A stretch of 44,371 bases of DNA, taken from contig VSNT01000016.1 of assembly GCA_009774465.1 (NCBI GenBank), positions 1-44,371 of the forward strand, given 5' to 3'. The first letter of the stretch is position 1; each line of letters opens with the position of its first letter. The notes under the pieces were generated by a model. That model saw nothing but the letters and a program-made list of their open reading frames with translations, had not been told where the DNA came from and did not search any database. This DNA is from Lachnospiraceae bacterium (lineage in GTDB: Bacteria > Bacillota_A > Clostridia > Lachnospirales > Lachnospiraceae). The position numbers and the translations under genes were made by a program. This document shows, piece after piece, positions 8,246 through 16,763 of this stretch.

Positions 8246-10509
8246 GACATCTTCACCCCCTTTACCGTTCTTTTTTTCCGTTTCGGTTCAAGTCTTTTTT
8301 CCACAAGAGAAAGCACCGCTGTCATTCCATTGGCAACCGCAAAGTAAATAACTGCTGTTGCAATCAAAGGGAAAAATGCTTCCATTGTCCGGGAACGAAT
8401 AATATCAGATACTTTTGTCAAATCCTGAACTGCAATATATCCTACAACGGAAGTCATTTTTACCATAGAAATGAATTCTCCTTTTAGTACAGGAAGAAAA
8501 TTTCCGGCCGCCTGTGGAAATACAATTTTAAAAAAAGTCTGCGGCTTCGTATAACCCATAGCAAGCGCCGCCTCACTCTGCCCTTTATCCACCGTATCAA
8601 TTCCGGAGCGCATCATTTCTGAAGTGTATGCACCAAAATTAATGGTAAAACCAACAACAGCCACAAAAATTCCGGAAACATCCACTGAACCAAAAATCAC
8701 ATAGTACAATATCATCAAAAATACAATAATGGGCGTCCCCTGAATCAAACGGACAAAAGCAGCGCATATCCATTTTACAGGCTTATGGTTTATCCTGCGC
8801 AGCATACAAATTACAAATCCAAGCAGCAAACCAAAAATACCGGAAAGTACGGAAATCAGCACAGTAACTCCAAGTCCCTGCACAATCAGTCTCCATCGCC
8901 CTTCCACCACAAAAGTACTGTGAAAACTGTCCTTAAGGCCTGTAAAGAATCCTTCTTCTTTATCTACGTCCTTTTGACTGCACATCAGAAGAACCAGCGC
9001 CGATTCATAATAGGTATCTGCAAAATCTATCCGTTCCATCCGCTCTTTCGTTATTGATATACTGCCACTGGCCACGTCCGCCTTTCCACTTTCCAGTGCT
9101 GCAATCAGAGAAGCAAACTGACAGGAAGTCATTTCTACCTTCATATCAAGCTCCTGTGCAATCAAAAGCATTAATTCTATTTCAAGTCCTAAAGGTTCGC
9201 CATTACTTCCAAGATAAGCCAAAGGTTCCATTGTAGCTTCATGGAAATAACGGATTGTACCGTTAGCGCCTTTTTGCGTCTGCTGTGGCAGTACCTTGAC
9301 ACTGTCGTCCGCTCCAAGCCATTTTTCCTTTAATCTGTCAAGCGTTCCATCCTCTTTATATCTGGCAATGATAGTATTAAACTGATCACGCAGCCTGCTT
9401 CCTTTTGGAAATGCATATCCGTATTGATCTAAAAGCACCGGCTCACCAAAAACCTCAAGTTCTTCATTTTTAGCTGCTGCCAGACGGGCAATGGGATCGT
9501 CAAGAGCTGCCGCATCAATCCGGTTTGCCTTTAATGCTGCAATTGCATCAGGAACAGAATTATAGTAAGAAAAGTTTTCCGCATTATCAATGACTCCCTG
9601 TACAAGCTGATCTGCAATTCCGCCGCTGATTGCACCAAATCGGGCGCCGCTGAAATCGGAAAGCGTCTGATATTTCTCTTCCCTTTCTCCTTCCACATTC
9701 CCCGTTACATTTTCATCTCTGACCATAACAGCGGTAACAGAAGGATAAATACAGTCAGAAAATAGAATATGCTCGCGTCTTTCTTCCGTTGCATTTAAAT
9801 TTGCCATAATGCAGTCGATCTCACCTGCTTCGGCAGCAGCAACTACTCCGCCATAATCATACACCTTTATTTCTACTTCGGCATTCATCCACTGAGCAAA
9901 GCGGTAGATCATTTCTATATCGTATCCGGTTAAAGTTGTTCCCTCATAGTAACTGAAAGGCTGTACAAGCCCTGTAGTACCAATTTTCAGTTTGCAGTCC
10001 GGCGACTTGGCCTGCGGAATTTGAGGCATGGTTCCGTCTGCAATTGTCACCCAGCGGTAATACATGTCATCTAAGGTTCCATCCTCTTTCATTTCCAATA
10101 AAAACTGATTTATTTTTTCCGTCAGATTTTCAATTTCCGTTTTAGGTGAAATACCGACGGCCACATCCATACTTTCTCCTATATTTTCTTCAAGCAGTTT
10201 AACATCCGAAAGCCCGTTTCCAATTGCAAATTCCATCATAACACGGTCATAAACAAATGCATCCAGCTTCCCCTGGGAAACCGCCATGTAAGCTGTAACG
10301 CTGTCGATATATTTTTTCTGAGCATTTGGCAGATACTCCTCTGCTGTAAACATGCCTGCCGCGCCCTCCGGCACCCCAATTGTATACCTGGAATCATTCA
10401 ATTGCTCTATGGATGTAATTTGACTGTGTTCCTGCTTTGTACATCCACAAAGGCAAGTCATGCAAAATAAAACTGCAATGACAAATGCCGACTTTTTCTT
10501 TTTCTTCAT
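8242..10509 (-). CDS. fused substrate-binding protein and permease of a polar amino-acid ABC transporter
   Basis: Lipoprotein-permease fusion of about 755 residues. A lipobox LCGC puts the lipidated Cys at 23. Residues 32-156 match only the second half of a family-3 solute-binding domain, 172-401 form a complete one, and 416-511 match only the first half. About 541-740 is a HisM/GlnP-type permease with the EAA loop (SEAALAMGYTK). The half-domain order is therefore C, N-C, N. The start at ATG 10509 begins MKKKKKSAF, a typical signal peptide; an ATG at 10521 adds four residues. Substrate probably an amino acid or related solute. It is the first gene of the cassette and divergent from the Xre gene. 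Confidence 0.9.
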   Translation of the reverse strand: MKKKKKSAFVIAVLFCMTCLCGCTKQEHSQITSIEQLNDSRYTIGVPEGAAGMFTAEEYLPNAQKKYIDSVTAYMAVSQGKLDAFVYDRVMMEFAIGNGLSDVKLLEENIGESMDVAVGISPKTEIENLTEKINQFLLEMKEDGTLDDMYYRWVTIADGTMPQIPQAKSPDCKLKIGTTGLVQPFSYYEGTTLTGYDIEMIYRFAQWMNAEVEIKVYDYGGVVAAAEAGEIDCIMANLNATEERREHILFSDCIYPSVTAVMVRDENVTGNVEGEREEKYQTLSDFSGARFGAISGGIADQLVQGVIDNAENFSYYNSVPDAIAALKANRIDAAALDDPIARLAAAKNEELEVFGEPVLLDQYGYAFPKGSRLRDQFNTIIARYKEDGTLDRLKEKWLGADDSVKVLPQQTQKGANGTIRYFHEATMEPLAYLGSNGEPLGLEIELMLLIAQELDMKVEMTSCQFASLIAALESGKADVASGSISITKERMERIDFADTYYESALVLLMCSQKDVDKEEGFFTGLKDSFHSTFVVEGRWRLIVQGLGVTVLISVLSGIFGLLLGFVICMLRRINHKPVKWICAAFVRLIQGTPIIVFLMILYYVIFGSVDVSGIFVAVVGFTINFGAYTSEMMRSGIDTVDKGQSEAALAMGYTKPQTFFKIVFPQAAGNFLPVLKGEFISMVKMTSVVGYIAVQDLTKVSDIIRSRTMEAFFPLIATAVIYFAVANGMTAVLSLVEKRLEPKRKKRTVKGVKMS

Positions 10510-10608
10510 AGTTTCTTCCATCCTGCTTTTTTTAATCTTATCTTGGATTATAGTATAAAAATTTTTTTCTTCCTATTAAGTTGGGAAAATTGGCGTTTTT
10601 TCCGGTAG

Positions 10609-10626
10609 AATTGGTAAGTCCCAATT
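10609..10626. promoter_or_regulatory. small inverted repeat between divergent genes
   Basis: AATTGG at 10609-10614 and CCAATT at 10621-10626 form a perfect 6-base inverted repeat with a 6-base gap, in the intergenic region shared by the transporter gene and the Xre gene. A binding site for the Xre protein is possible; nothing else supports it. Confidence 0.3.
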
Positions 10627-10727
10627 ATGTTAATAAATCGGGCATAAATGGAAAGTTCCTTCGCTGGATTTTCGCCTTATTTTCACTTATAATTTTTTCA
10701 AACACAATACAGGAGGTAACAATAATT

Positions 10728-11186
10728 ATGAGTTTGGGAAATAATCTTTTTAATGCCCGCAAAAAAAGCGGCCTGTCACAGGAAGAAGTTGCTGAAAAAC
10801 TGGGCGTCAGCAGACAGACTATCTCAAAATGGGAACTTGATGAAACTTTACCGGATATTTGTCAGTCCAAAAATCTTTCAAATTTATATAAATTATCCTT
10901 AGATGAGTTGATTGAGTTTGATATTGATGTAAAAGAAATCCAGGAAATCATTGACCGGACAGACGACTCTGTTTCTGATAAAATTGACTGGACAAAAGCA
11001 TGGAGTAAAAAATATCCTGTTCTTGCCACTTATCAAAATGAAGTGGATATACAAATATATGCCAAAGAATTAAACAGGCTGCTGAAAGATATAGAAAAGA
11101 AATACGGCTACAATGAACTTGATGCCTTTCTTGTTTTGAAAGATATATTGGCTTATGTTTGGAAGTGCCGAAAAAGTCAGAAATAA
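10728..11186 (+). CDS. Xre-family transcriptional regulator
   Basis: Regulator of 152 residues with an N-terminal Cro/CI-type helix-turn-helix (ARKKSGLSQEEVAEKL, then GVSRQTISKWE, residues about 8-40), closely like the many low-GC stand-alone Xre proteins. The C-terminal 90 residues are charged and helical with no recognised domain. The ATG at 10728 has AGGAGG at 10711-10716. The open frame extends upstream to 10581 but has no ribosome site and poor coding character. It is one of only two plus-strand genes, divergent from the transporter cassette and convergent with the ABC-2 exporter. Its target is unknown; either neighbour could be regulated. Confidence 0.88.
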   Translation: MSLGNNLFNARKKSGLSQEEVAEKLGVSRQTISKWELDETLPDICQSKNLSNLYKLSLDELIEFDIDVKEIQEIIDRTDDSVSDKIDWTKAWSKKYPVLATYQNEVDIQIYAKELNRLLKDIEKKYGYNELDAFLVLKDILAYVWKCRKSQK

Positions 11187-11193
11187 CCTTAAG

Positions 11194-11233
11194 CTGCACT
11201 GATTATGCTGATAAGCACAATCAATGCAGTTTT
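11194..11233 (+). terminator. intrinsic terminator of the Xre gene
   Basis: A long interrupted stem starts 7 bases past the stop: CTGCA/TGCAG, TGATT/AATCA and TGCT/AGCA, separated by single mismatches, with a GATA loop, followed by TTTT and a further T-rich stretch. It sits between convergent genes; the minus strand lacks a comparable T run. Confidence 0.75.
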
Positions 11234-11238
11234 CCATT

Positions 11239-12258
11239 TTATATTTGATGAACCTTCTTTGTCCTGTATTTTGATAAATACAAAAATACAAAATTCCATA
11301 TAACTGTATGACCAGCTAATATCATAAGATTTATCCATAGACTTTCTGCCTGCCCGCTTAAAAGATCCATTAATCCATAAAAAGCTGCGCTGGAAGGAAG
11401 CAGATAAGACAGCAGATAAATTGTGCTCCCAGCAGGAATCATCAGATAGATTAAAACAGGAAATGCCAGAAAAACAATCATAATCATTTTTATATAAGTT
11501 ATTCCCATCATCATCCCTGACGAAGCATATCCAATAAACAGGCCAATAAGCGATGCAATATAAACTGCCAGGACAATCAGCAAAAAGAAAGGAATTATCT
11601 GTTTAAAATTTATTTTTATGCAAAGAAACGCTGTGACAGATGTTGATATAATTCCACCCAGAAATCCCAATGCCAGTTTCTGCAGAATATAAGTCTGAGT
11701 ATTCATTGGCAGAATTTGATTAACAAATGCAATTCCATCCTCCTTTTCACCAATTATATTCATGGAATTAAATGTGCATCCCATAAACATTGCTGTAATT
11801 AATGTAATAACGATTAAAAGAAATTTTAATCCGTCATAGTCTGCTGTTATTGGAACAACGGTTTTTAAAAATACTGTTTCCTTTCCTGAATTTTCATAAA
11901 GCTGTGGCAAAGTCTTTCCAATTGTACGATACAGTTCAAGTTCATCACCTGATAAAACAGTACATATGCCGCTTTCAGAACGCAGAACGCCAATCATCTG
12001 CGTCGCCGGATCATTAACCGCATCTTCCAGCTTGTCTTTTGTTTCAAATTCCGTAAGATTACCATTTTGTAAAAGCCACGCAGCGTCTTCTTCTGGAAGA
12101 TCATTTTTTATACATCCAAATGAAAGTTCACTGATTGTTTGAAAATTTATGGCAGGTAATAAGTTAATGGCAATTCCAACAATAATTGGCAGAAGAAATG
12201 TCAATAAACACAGCTTATCTCTGCGGATATTCTTTAACTGATATTTTAATTGCTGCAT
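11239..12258 (-). CDS. ABC-2-type exporter permease (second subunit)
   Basis: Membrane protein of 339 residues: one N-terminal helix (LCLLTFLLPIIVGIAINLLP), a soluble outside domain of about 120 residues, then five or six membrane helices. This is the layout of ABC-2 permeases such as YhaP/NatB. It follows the other permease by 3 bases and is the last gene of the operon. The exported compound cannot be read from sequence; exporters of this layout under a two-component system often deal with peptides or antibiotics in Bacillota. Confidence 0.8.
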   Translation of the reverse strand: MQQLKYQLKNIRRDKLCLLTFLLPIIVGIAINLLPAINFQTISELSFGCIKNDLPEEDAAWLLQNGNLTEFETKDKLEDAVNDPATQMIGVLRSESGICTVLSGDELELYRTIGKTLPQLYENSGKETVFLKTVVPITADYDGLKFLLIVITLITAMFMGCTFNSMNIIGEKEDGIAFVNQILPMNTQTYILQKLALGFLGGIISTSVTAFLCIKINFKQIIPFFLLIVLAVYIASLIGLFIGYASSGMMMGITYIKMIMIVFLAFPVLIYLMIPAGSTIYLLSYLLPSSAAFYGLMDLLSGQAESLWINLMILAGHTVIWNFVFLYLSKYRTKKVHQI

Positions 12259-12261
12259 AAG

Positions 12262-13251
12262 TTATCCCTCCTTTGCCACTTCACGTATCAACGCGCGCCA
12301 AACCATATAAAATAATATGCCTATTGCTCCTATACAGGTAAAGTAATATGGAAATGATACGGATGTTTTATTAAAATAGGCAGATTTCATTGCTGTAAAT
12401 AAATGATACATTGGATGGTAAATTATAAAATCCCATGATACTCCCATTTGCCCCACAAGAAAAACAGGAGTGGTGGCAAAGACTGCAAAAACTAAATAAA
12501 ATAATGAAAACTGCTTAAAATCAGACAGCCATACCGCACAGAGAAATCCTGTTAATGTCATAATAAGAGACAAAACTCCTGCCTGAACCAATATTCCGGG
12601 TAAAAGAATAAAGCTGTCAAAAACTCCAACGTTTATCAACGTCAGCAAAACGGTAAAAAGCAAATCTGACAATAAAAATACACATATTTTTGAAAAAATA
12701 AAAGCAAATTTACTAACCGGCAGTATACCATGCACACGAATAACACCCATTTGTTTTTCTTTAAATAACACGGAAGCCAGTCCTAAAAATCCTACGGCCG
12801 ACAATTCAAAAAACAGAAATTCAGCCGTTATTTCGCGGCGGCTTTTTTCTTCTTTATTGTACATACCAATAATTTCAGCTTCTTCCTCTTTTATTCCATT
12901 GAGTACAGCTTCCGCCCATATTGCCCGATAATGATCAGTGGTTTCTATTCCCGATGAAAGCATATAAATTTCCGGTATATCAGCAGAAGTGTCAATTCCA
13001 ATGGAAGTTCTGTCTGCACAGGCCTCCTCCATTTCTTTCCTGTCATTTACTTCTGTTAAATACTCAGACTCCCCGGAAAATGAGTTTTGCGGATCATAAA
13101 GATATACGTGATAATTCTCCTGCTCAATTTTTACATATACAAAATTAATATAGCAGGAATATAAAACCAGCGATAAAAAAGCCAATAGAAAAAACCTGCC
13201 TGACAGAATCATCTTCATATCTTTTCTTAATAGCTGTAAAAAACCTTCCAT
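12262..13251 (-). CDS. ABC-2-type exporter permease (first subunit)
   Basis: Membrane protein of 329 residues with an N-terminal helix (GRFFLLAFLSLVLYSCYINF), an outside domain at about 35-140, and about six further helices. The composition matches an ABC-2 permease paired with the next gene. Start ATG lies 1 base from the ATPase stop, and the stop is 3 bases before the second permease, so all three form one unit. The second permease resembles it in layout but not obviously in sequence, so a heterodimeric exporter is likely. Confidence 0.8.
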   Translation of the reverse strand: MEGFLQLLRKDMKMILSGRFFLLAFLSLVLYSCYINFVYVKIEQENYHVYLYDPQNSFSGESEYLTEVNDRKEMEEACADRTSIGIDTSADIPEIYMLSSGIETTDHYRAIWAEAVLNGIKEEEAEIIGMYNKEEKSRREITAEFLFFELSAVGFLGLASVLFKEKQMGVIRVHGILPVSKFAFIFSKICVFLLSDLLFTVLLTLINVGVFDSFILLPGILVQAGVLSLIMTLTGFLCAVWLSDFKQFSLFYLVFAVFATTPVFLVGQMGVSWDFIIYHPMYHLFTAMKSAYFNKTSVSFPYYFTCIGAIGILFYMVWRALIREVAKEG

Positions 13252-13252
13252 A

Positions 13253-14101
13253 TCAGGACAGCCCCCTTCCCGTATACTGAATAAACATATCTTCTAACGT
13301 AGGCTCCTTTGAATGGATACTTAAAACTTCCTCATGTAAAAAAGGCAGTCCTTTTTCTAATTCTCTGGTTTCTATTACCCTTTTTTGACGTTCCCCGTTA
13401 TATAAATAATCAATCTCCACCAGATGACTGCTGTTTTTTTCCTTCAATTTCTCTGGTGTGTCAAGTGCGGCTATTTTTCCATTTGAAATAAAGGCCACGC
13501 GGTCGCAAAGCAGGTCTGCATCCACCATATTATGGGTTGTAAGAAAAACCGTTGTTCCTTTCCTTCTCTCTTCCTCAATAATTTTCCGAAACAAAACCGC
13601 ACCTGACGGATCAAGCCCGCTGGTAGGTTCATCAAGAAACAAAAGCTTTGGATTGCTGATAAGCGCGCGTGCCATACTGACGCGCTGTCTCATTCCCTTC
13701 GAATAAGAAGATACCGGCTTTTTTAAAAAATCTTTTTTAAATTCCAATTGCTCCAGCAGTTCAAATACATCCCTGACCTGCCCCCTGGGATAAAAAGATG
13801 CAAAATATTTTAAGTTATCTACCCCGCTTAAGTTTGTGTATAAATAGGGAAATTCAAACAAAACACCTACTTTTTGAAAAAAATCCCTGGTATGAACTGA
13901 TAAAATATTTTCTCCAAAAAGTGAAACTTCTCCTCCATGCCCTTTTAAAATACCTGTCAAAATCTTTTGTGTAGTGGACTTCCCGGAACCATTTGGACCT
14001 AAAAATCCAAAAATTTCACCATCTTCTACTGTAAAGGTAAGTCCATGTAAAGCCTGCTTTTCTTTTCCGTAAGAAAAAGTTAAATCTTTTACCTCGATCA
14101 T
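13253..14101 (-). CDS. ABC exporter ATPase
   Basis: ATPase of about 282 residues of the CcmA/DrrA exporter type. Walker A GPNGSGKST (near residue 37), signature SYSKGMRQRVS, Walker B LLFLDEP and H-loop TTHN are all present. The C-terminal tail (EEVLSIHSKEPTLEDMFIQYTG) is the usual DUF4162-like end of this group. I chose the ATG at 14101 (MIEVKDL), since it overlaps the stop of the small upstream gene and has GGAAGAGGA before it; the frame could start at 14125. It powers the two ABC-2 permeases directly downstream. Confidence 0.92.
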   Translation of the reverse strand: MIEVKDLTFSYGKEKQALHGLTFTVEDGEIFGFLGPNGSGKSTTQKILTGILKGHGGEVSLFGENILSVHTRDFFQKVGVLFEFPYLYTNLSGVDNLKYFASFYPRGQVRDVFELLEQLEFKKDFLKKPVSSYSKGMRQRVSMARALISNPKLLFLDEPTSGLDPSGAVLFRKIIEEERRKGTTVFLTTHNMVDADLLCDRVAFISNGKIAALDTPEKLKEKNSSHLVEIDYLYNGERQKRVIETRELEKGLPFLHEEVLSIHSKEPTLEDMFIQYTGRGLS

Positions 14102-14250
14102 TCCTCTTCCCCCCATTTTCCACATTTGCTTTCTTCCTTTTTCTGCTGGCGCTTACTCCACCAACCCATAAATTTTACCTTGAGAGGAATCACCACGCCT
14201 AATGCGGCCAAAATAATGATCCACCAATACCACTCCACTCCTAAAAACAT
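14098..14250 (-). CDS. small membrane protein coupled to ABC exporter
   Basis: A 50-residue frame, MFLGVEWYWWIIILAALG..., with one clear membrane helix (residues 7-23) followed by a basic, then acidic tail (KRQQKKEESK). An AGGAGG site lies 8 bases before the ATG. Its TGA overlaps the ATG of the ATPase gene (shared bases 14099-14100), the classic sign of coupling. No family was recognised. Small helices next to ABC exporters can act as subunits or stabilisers, which is inference. The signals (ribosome site, overlap, hydrophobic helix) argue that it is real. Confidence 0.75.
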   Translation of the reverse strand: MFLGVEWYWWIIILAALGVVIPLKVKFMGWWSKRQQKKEESKCGKWGEEE

Positions 14251-14277
14251 ATCCTGTTCCTCCTTTTTGTTTATGGC

Positions 14278-14310
14278 AACAAAACCCTTACTTTAAGAAG
14301 GATTTTTGTT
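14278..14310 (-). terminator. imperfect hairpin between kinase and exporter genes
   Basis: AACAAAACCCTT at 14278-14289 pairs with AAGGATTTTTGTT at 14298-14310 with one bulge. No long T run follows on the minus strand, so it may be a weak terminator or attenuator tuning exporter expression rather than a full stop. It lies in the 134-base gap between the kinase stop and the small membrane protein. Confidence 0.4.
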
Positions 14311-14384
14311 TGTTGCTATATCATAAAAAAACGGAGTGAAAGCGAAGTGTGATTGCTGTGAAATCCATGTGAAAAATATAAGAT

Positions 14385-15464
14385 TTATTTTTCCGTGGGA
14401 ATAGAAAAGAAAAATACAACACCGTCTGATAAGTTTTTTATTCCATATTCTAAATTCTGCATAGACAGGATTTGTGCGACAATTGCAAGGCCTAAGCCGG
14501 AACCGCTATACTTTGTATTTTTATCGCGATAAAATTTTTCCCAAACTCTTGGAAGGTTTTCTTCCGAAACAGGACTTCCCTGATTAAATATGGAAAAGAA
14601 CCATTTACCATCCTGCATAGTTACTGACAGTCTTAAAATGCCATTTGTTGATACGTTCTTTTTGGCATTCGTAATCAAATTGTTTAAAACCTGCTCCATA
14701 CGCGTTTTATCCGTGTAAACATATATTTTATTTTCAGGGAACTCATACTGTAACCCAAAATTGGTTTCAGGCAAATCCATCAACAACCGTCCTGCCGCTG
14801 TCTCTAAAAATTCTATAAATTCAAACCGTTCACACACAAACGAAGCAGCTCCATTTTCCAGTGCCGATAAATCCAGCAATGTGGAAATAAGTTCGCTCAT
14901 TCTTTCGGTTTCCCCTATAATGACTTCCGAATACTGCTGCCTTTTTTCTTCATCTGTTTCGTCCTGCAGCCCTTCCGCATAAGCCCGTATGACTCCTAAA
15001 GGCGTTTTCATTTCATGAGATAAACGGTCGGTCAGCTCTTTACGTTCTTCCAGGAGCTGTTTTTTCTGCCATATATCCTTTTCAAGCTTCACATTTGCAC
15101 TTTCCAATTCCATAAGTGTTTGTTGCAAATTTTCAGACATTTTGTTAAGGCTGCCTGCAAGACTTCCAAATTCATCTTTTGAAGTTATTTCACAGGGCAA
15201 AGAAAAATCTAAATCTGCTATTCTCTGCGCCGCTTTGCAGATATTTAGTATGGGCTTTGAGATAAATCGCCCTAACAAATAATCTACAATCAGTGTTAAT
15301 ACAACAATAATAGCCATCCAGATCAGAAAAGAGATATCCTTTTGAAAAGGCAGACGTGTAGAAACAATATAGGAAATAATCAAAAAAACGCCTATAATTT
15401 TAGAAATAAAAAGTATTTTTTTCCGAACTGTACGGAGTGAAAATTGTTCTTTCATTTTACCCAT
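14385..15464 (-). CDS. two-component sensor histidine kinase
   Basis: Kinase of about 359 residues. Two membrane helices near the N-terminus enclose only about 10 residues, so it probably senses within the membrane or through the adjacent exporter. A HAMP-like segment (GRFISKPILNICKAAQRIAD) is followed by a coiled coil, the H-box SHEMKTPLG (His150), N-box NNLITNAKKN and G-box GSGLGLAI. It follows its response regulator by 52 bases. The start could be TTG at 15482, ATG 15464 or ATG 15455; I use 15464 because GGGAAAAGA precedes it. The order regulator-kinase-exporter is the usual one for self-induced transport modules. Confidence 0.92.
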   Translation of the reverse strand: MGKMKEQFSLRTVRKKILFISKIIGVFLIISYIVSTRLPFQKDISFLIWMAIIVVLTLIVDYLLGRFISKPILNICKAAQRIADLDFSLPCEITSKDEFGSLAGSLNKMSENLQQTLMELESANVKLEKDIWQKKQLLEERKELTDRLSHEMKTPLGVIRAYAEGLQDETDEEKRQQYSEVIIGETERMSELISTLLDLSALENGAASFVCERFEFIEFLETAAGRLLMDLPETNFGLQYEFPENKIYVYTDKTRMEQVLNNLITNAKKNVSTNGILRLSVTMQDGKWFFSIFNQGSPVSEENLPRVWEKFYRDKNTKYSGSGLGLAIVAQILSMQNLEYGIKNLSDGVVFFFSIPTEK

Positions 15465-15516
15465 TCTTTTCCCATCTTTCAATTTCAGTTAACTGTTAAA
15501 TGCCTAAGATAAACAC

Positions 15517-16179
15517 CTATACTTCAAATTTATAGCCTGAACGGATGAGGGTTACAATGTGTTTTCCTTCATCGCCTAATTTTTGGCGCAGAGTTTTAAC
15601 ATGCGTATCTACAGTCCGCGTATTTCCTTCAAATTCATATCCCCAAATCCGGTTTAATAGCTGTTCCCGTGAAAAAGCCTGCCCCGGATTAGTCATAAAA
15701 AATTTAAGCAGTTCATATTCCTTATAAGTTAATGTAATTTGCTGACCATCCAGAAATACTTCATGAGCTGCAGAAAATATTGTTATTTTACCTGCGTTTA
15801 GCGACTCTTTTGGATTGAAGGAAAAACGCCTGAGCAGGGCATTTACCTTTGCAAGCAATATTTTAGGACTAAATGGCTTCGTCATATAATCATCCGCACC
15901 ATATTCATATCCCTTTAACTTATCTTCTTCCTCACCCTTTGCTGTCAGAAAAATAATCGGCAGGCTGCTCATTGCCCTTGCCGTTTTACATACGGAAAAC
16001 CCGTCAAGATGGGGCATCATAATATCCAGTATCATAAGATCCATAGGATTATTCTTCAACAGCATTAAGGCATCAACCCCATCATCAGCTCTAAAACAGG
16101 TATGCCCGCCTCTTTGCATATAGGTGGAAATAATATCCTGCATATTCTTTTCATCTTCTACAATTAAAATATTTGCCAT
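15517..16179 (-). CDS. OmpR-family response regulator
   Basis: Response regulator of 220 residues. The receiver domain (1-115) has the acidic pair ED at 8-9, phospho-acceptor Asp52 (LDIMMP) and the conserved Lys in TKPFSP. The C-terminal winged helix (about 125-218) ends with the recognition segment TRTVDTHVKTLRQKLG, normal for OmpR/PhoB. It is paired with the kinase downstream and probably activates the exporter operon. The GNAT stop is only 35 bases upstream, so either it shares the toxin operon message or its promoter lies inside the GNAT gene. Confidence 0.93.
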   Translation of the reverse strand: MANILIVEDEKNMQDIISTYMQRGGHTCFRADDGVDALMLLKNNPMDLMILDIMMPHLDGFSVCKTARAMSSLPIIFLTAKGEEEDKLKGYEYGADDYMTKPFSPKILLAKVNALLRRFSFNPKESLNAGKITIFSAAHEVFLDGQQITLTYKEYELLKFFMTNPGQAFSREQLLNRIWGYEFEGNTRTVDTHVKTLRQKLGDEGKHIVTLIRSGYKFEV

Positions 16180-16214
16180 AAATTTATTCCTGACTTTTTA
16201 AATACATTGCAGTT

Positions 16215-16763
16215 TTATAATTTACACTCCAACTGGCAGTCATAAGGCTCCGCTTCCACATGTTTCTGATGGTATACTCTTGCTTCCACGCACCCCATCC
16301 TTTTATAAAATGCCTGACTTTCCACTGCCGAATGGGCAGATATATATAATTTGTTTCCTCCCCTTTTTCTTCCCCATTCTTTTGCAGACAGAAAAAGTAC
16401 TTTTCCAATTCCTATGCCTCTCATATCTTCTGAGACATGAATACTTGATAAATCAAGATATTTTTCTTCCCCGCCAAACAAATCCGGCTCCACAGAAACA
16501 AATCCTTTTAATTCATTATTATAAAAAGCAGCATTTACAAATCCCCCGCTGACCACAGTATTTTTAAGACAGGATACTAAAAACTTATAATCCTCATCCG
16601 ACCAGTCATCCACAAAAGGATCGTCTTTTATAATCCATTTCCCATTTTCCCTGCGCCAGCATTTTGTTACTGTCTGATGGCGGATAAAGCCCTTAAATAA
16701 TTCCGGGCAGATTTCATTTTCATTTAGTGTTTTGTACGTAATTAGACTCATTTTATTTTTCAA
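16215..16763 (-). CDS. GNAT-family N-acetyltransferase
   Basis: Acetyltransferase of 182 residues. The acetyl-CoA pyrophosphate loop RGIGIGKVL follows the strand YLDLSSIHVSEDM, and the C-terminal SQAFYKRMGCVEA segment is standard for the family. The start is a TTG at 16763, which has GGAGG 6 bases upstream and overlaps the end of the Xre gene; the next ATG (16751) is 18 bases from that site. The overlap means it is translated with the toxin-antitoxin pair. The acceptor is unknown; acetylation of a toxin, its product or an antibiotic are all possible. Confidence 0.85.
   Translation of the reverse strand: MKNKMSLITYKTLNENEICPELFKGFIRHQTVTKCWRRENGKWIIKDDPFVDDWSDEDYKFLVSCLKNTVVSGGFVNAAFYNNELKGFVSVEPDLFGGEEKYLDLSSIHVSEDMRGIGIGKVLFLSAKEWGRKRGGNKLYISAHSAVESQAFYKRMGCVEARVYHQKHVEAEPYDCQLECKL

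Noticed and set aside
10581..10727. Extended N-terminus for the Xre protein
   Set aside because: The strong AGGAGG site at 10711-10716 points to the ATG at 10728, and the upstream part has no Xre-like content.
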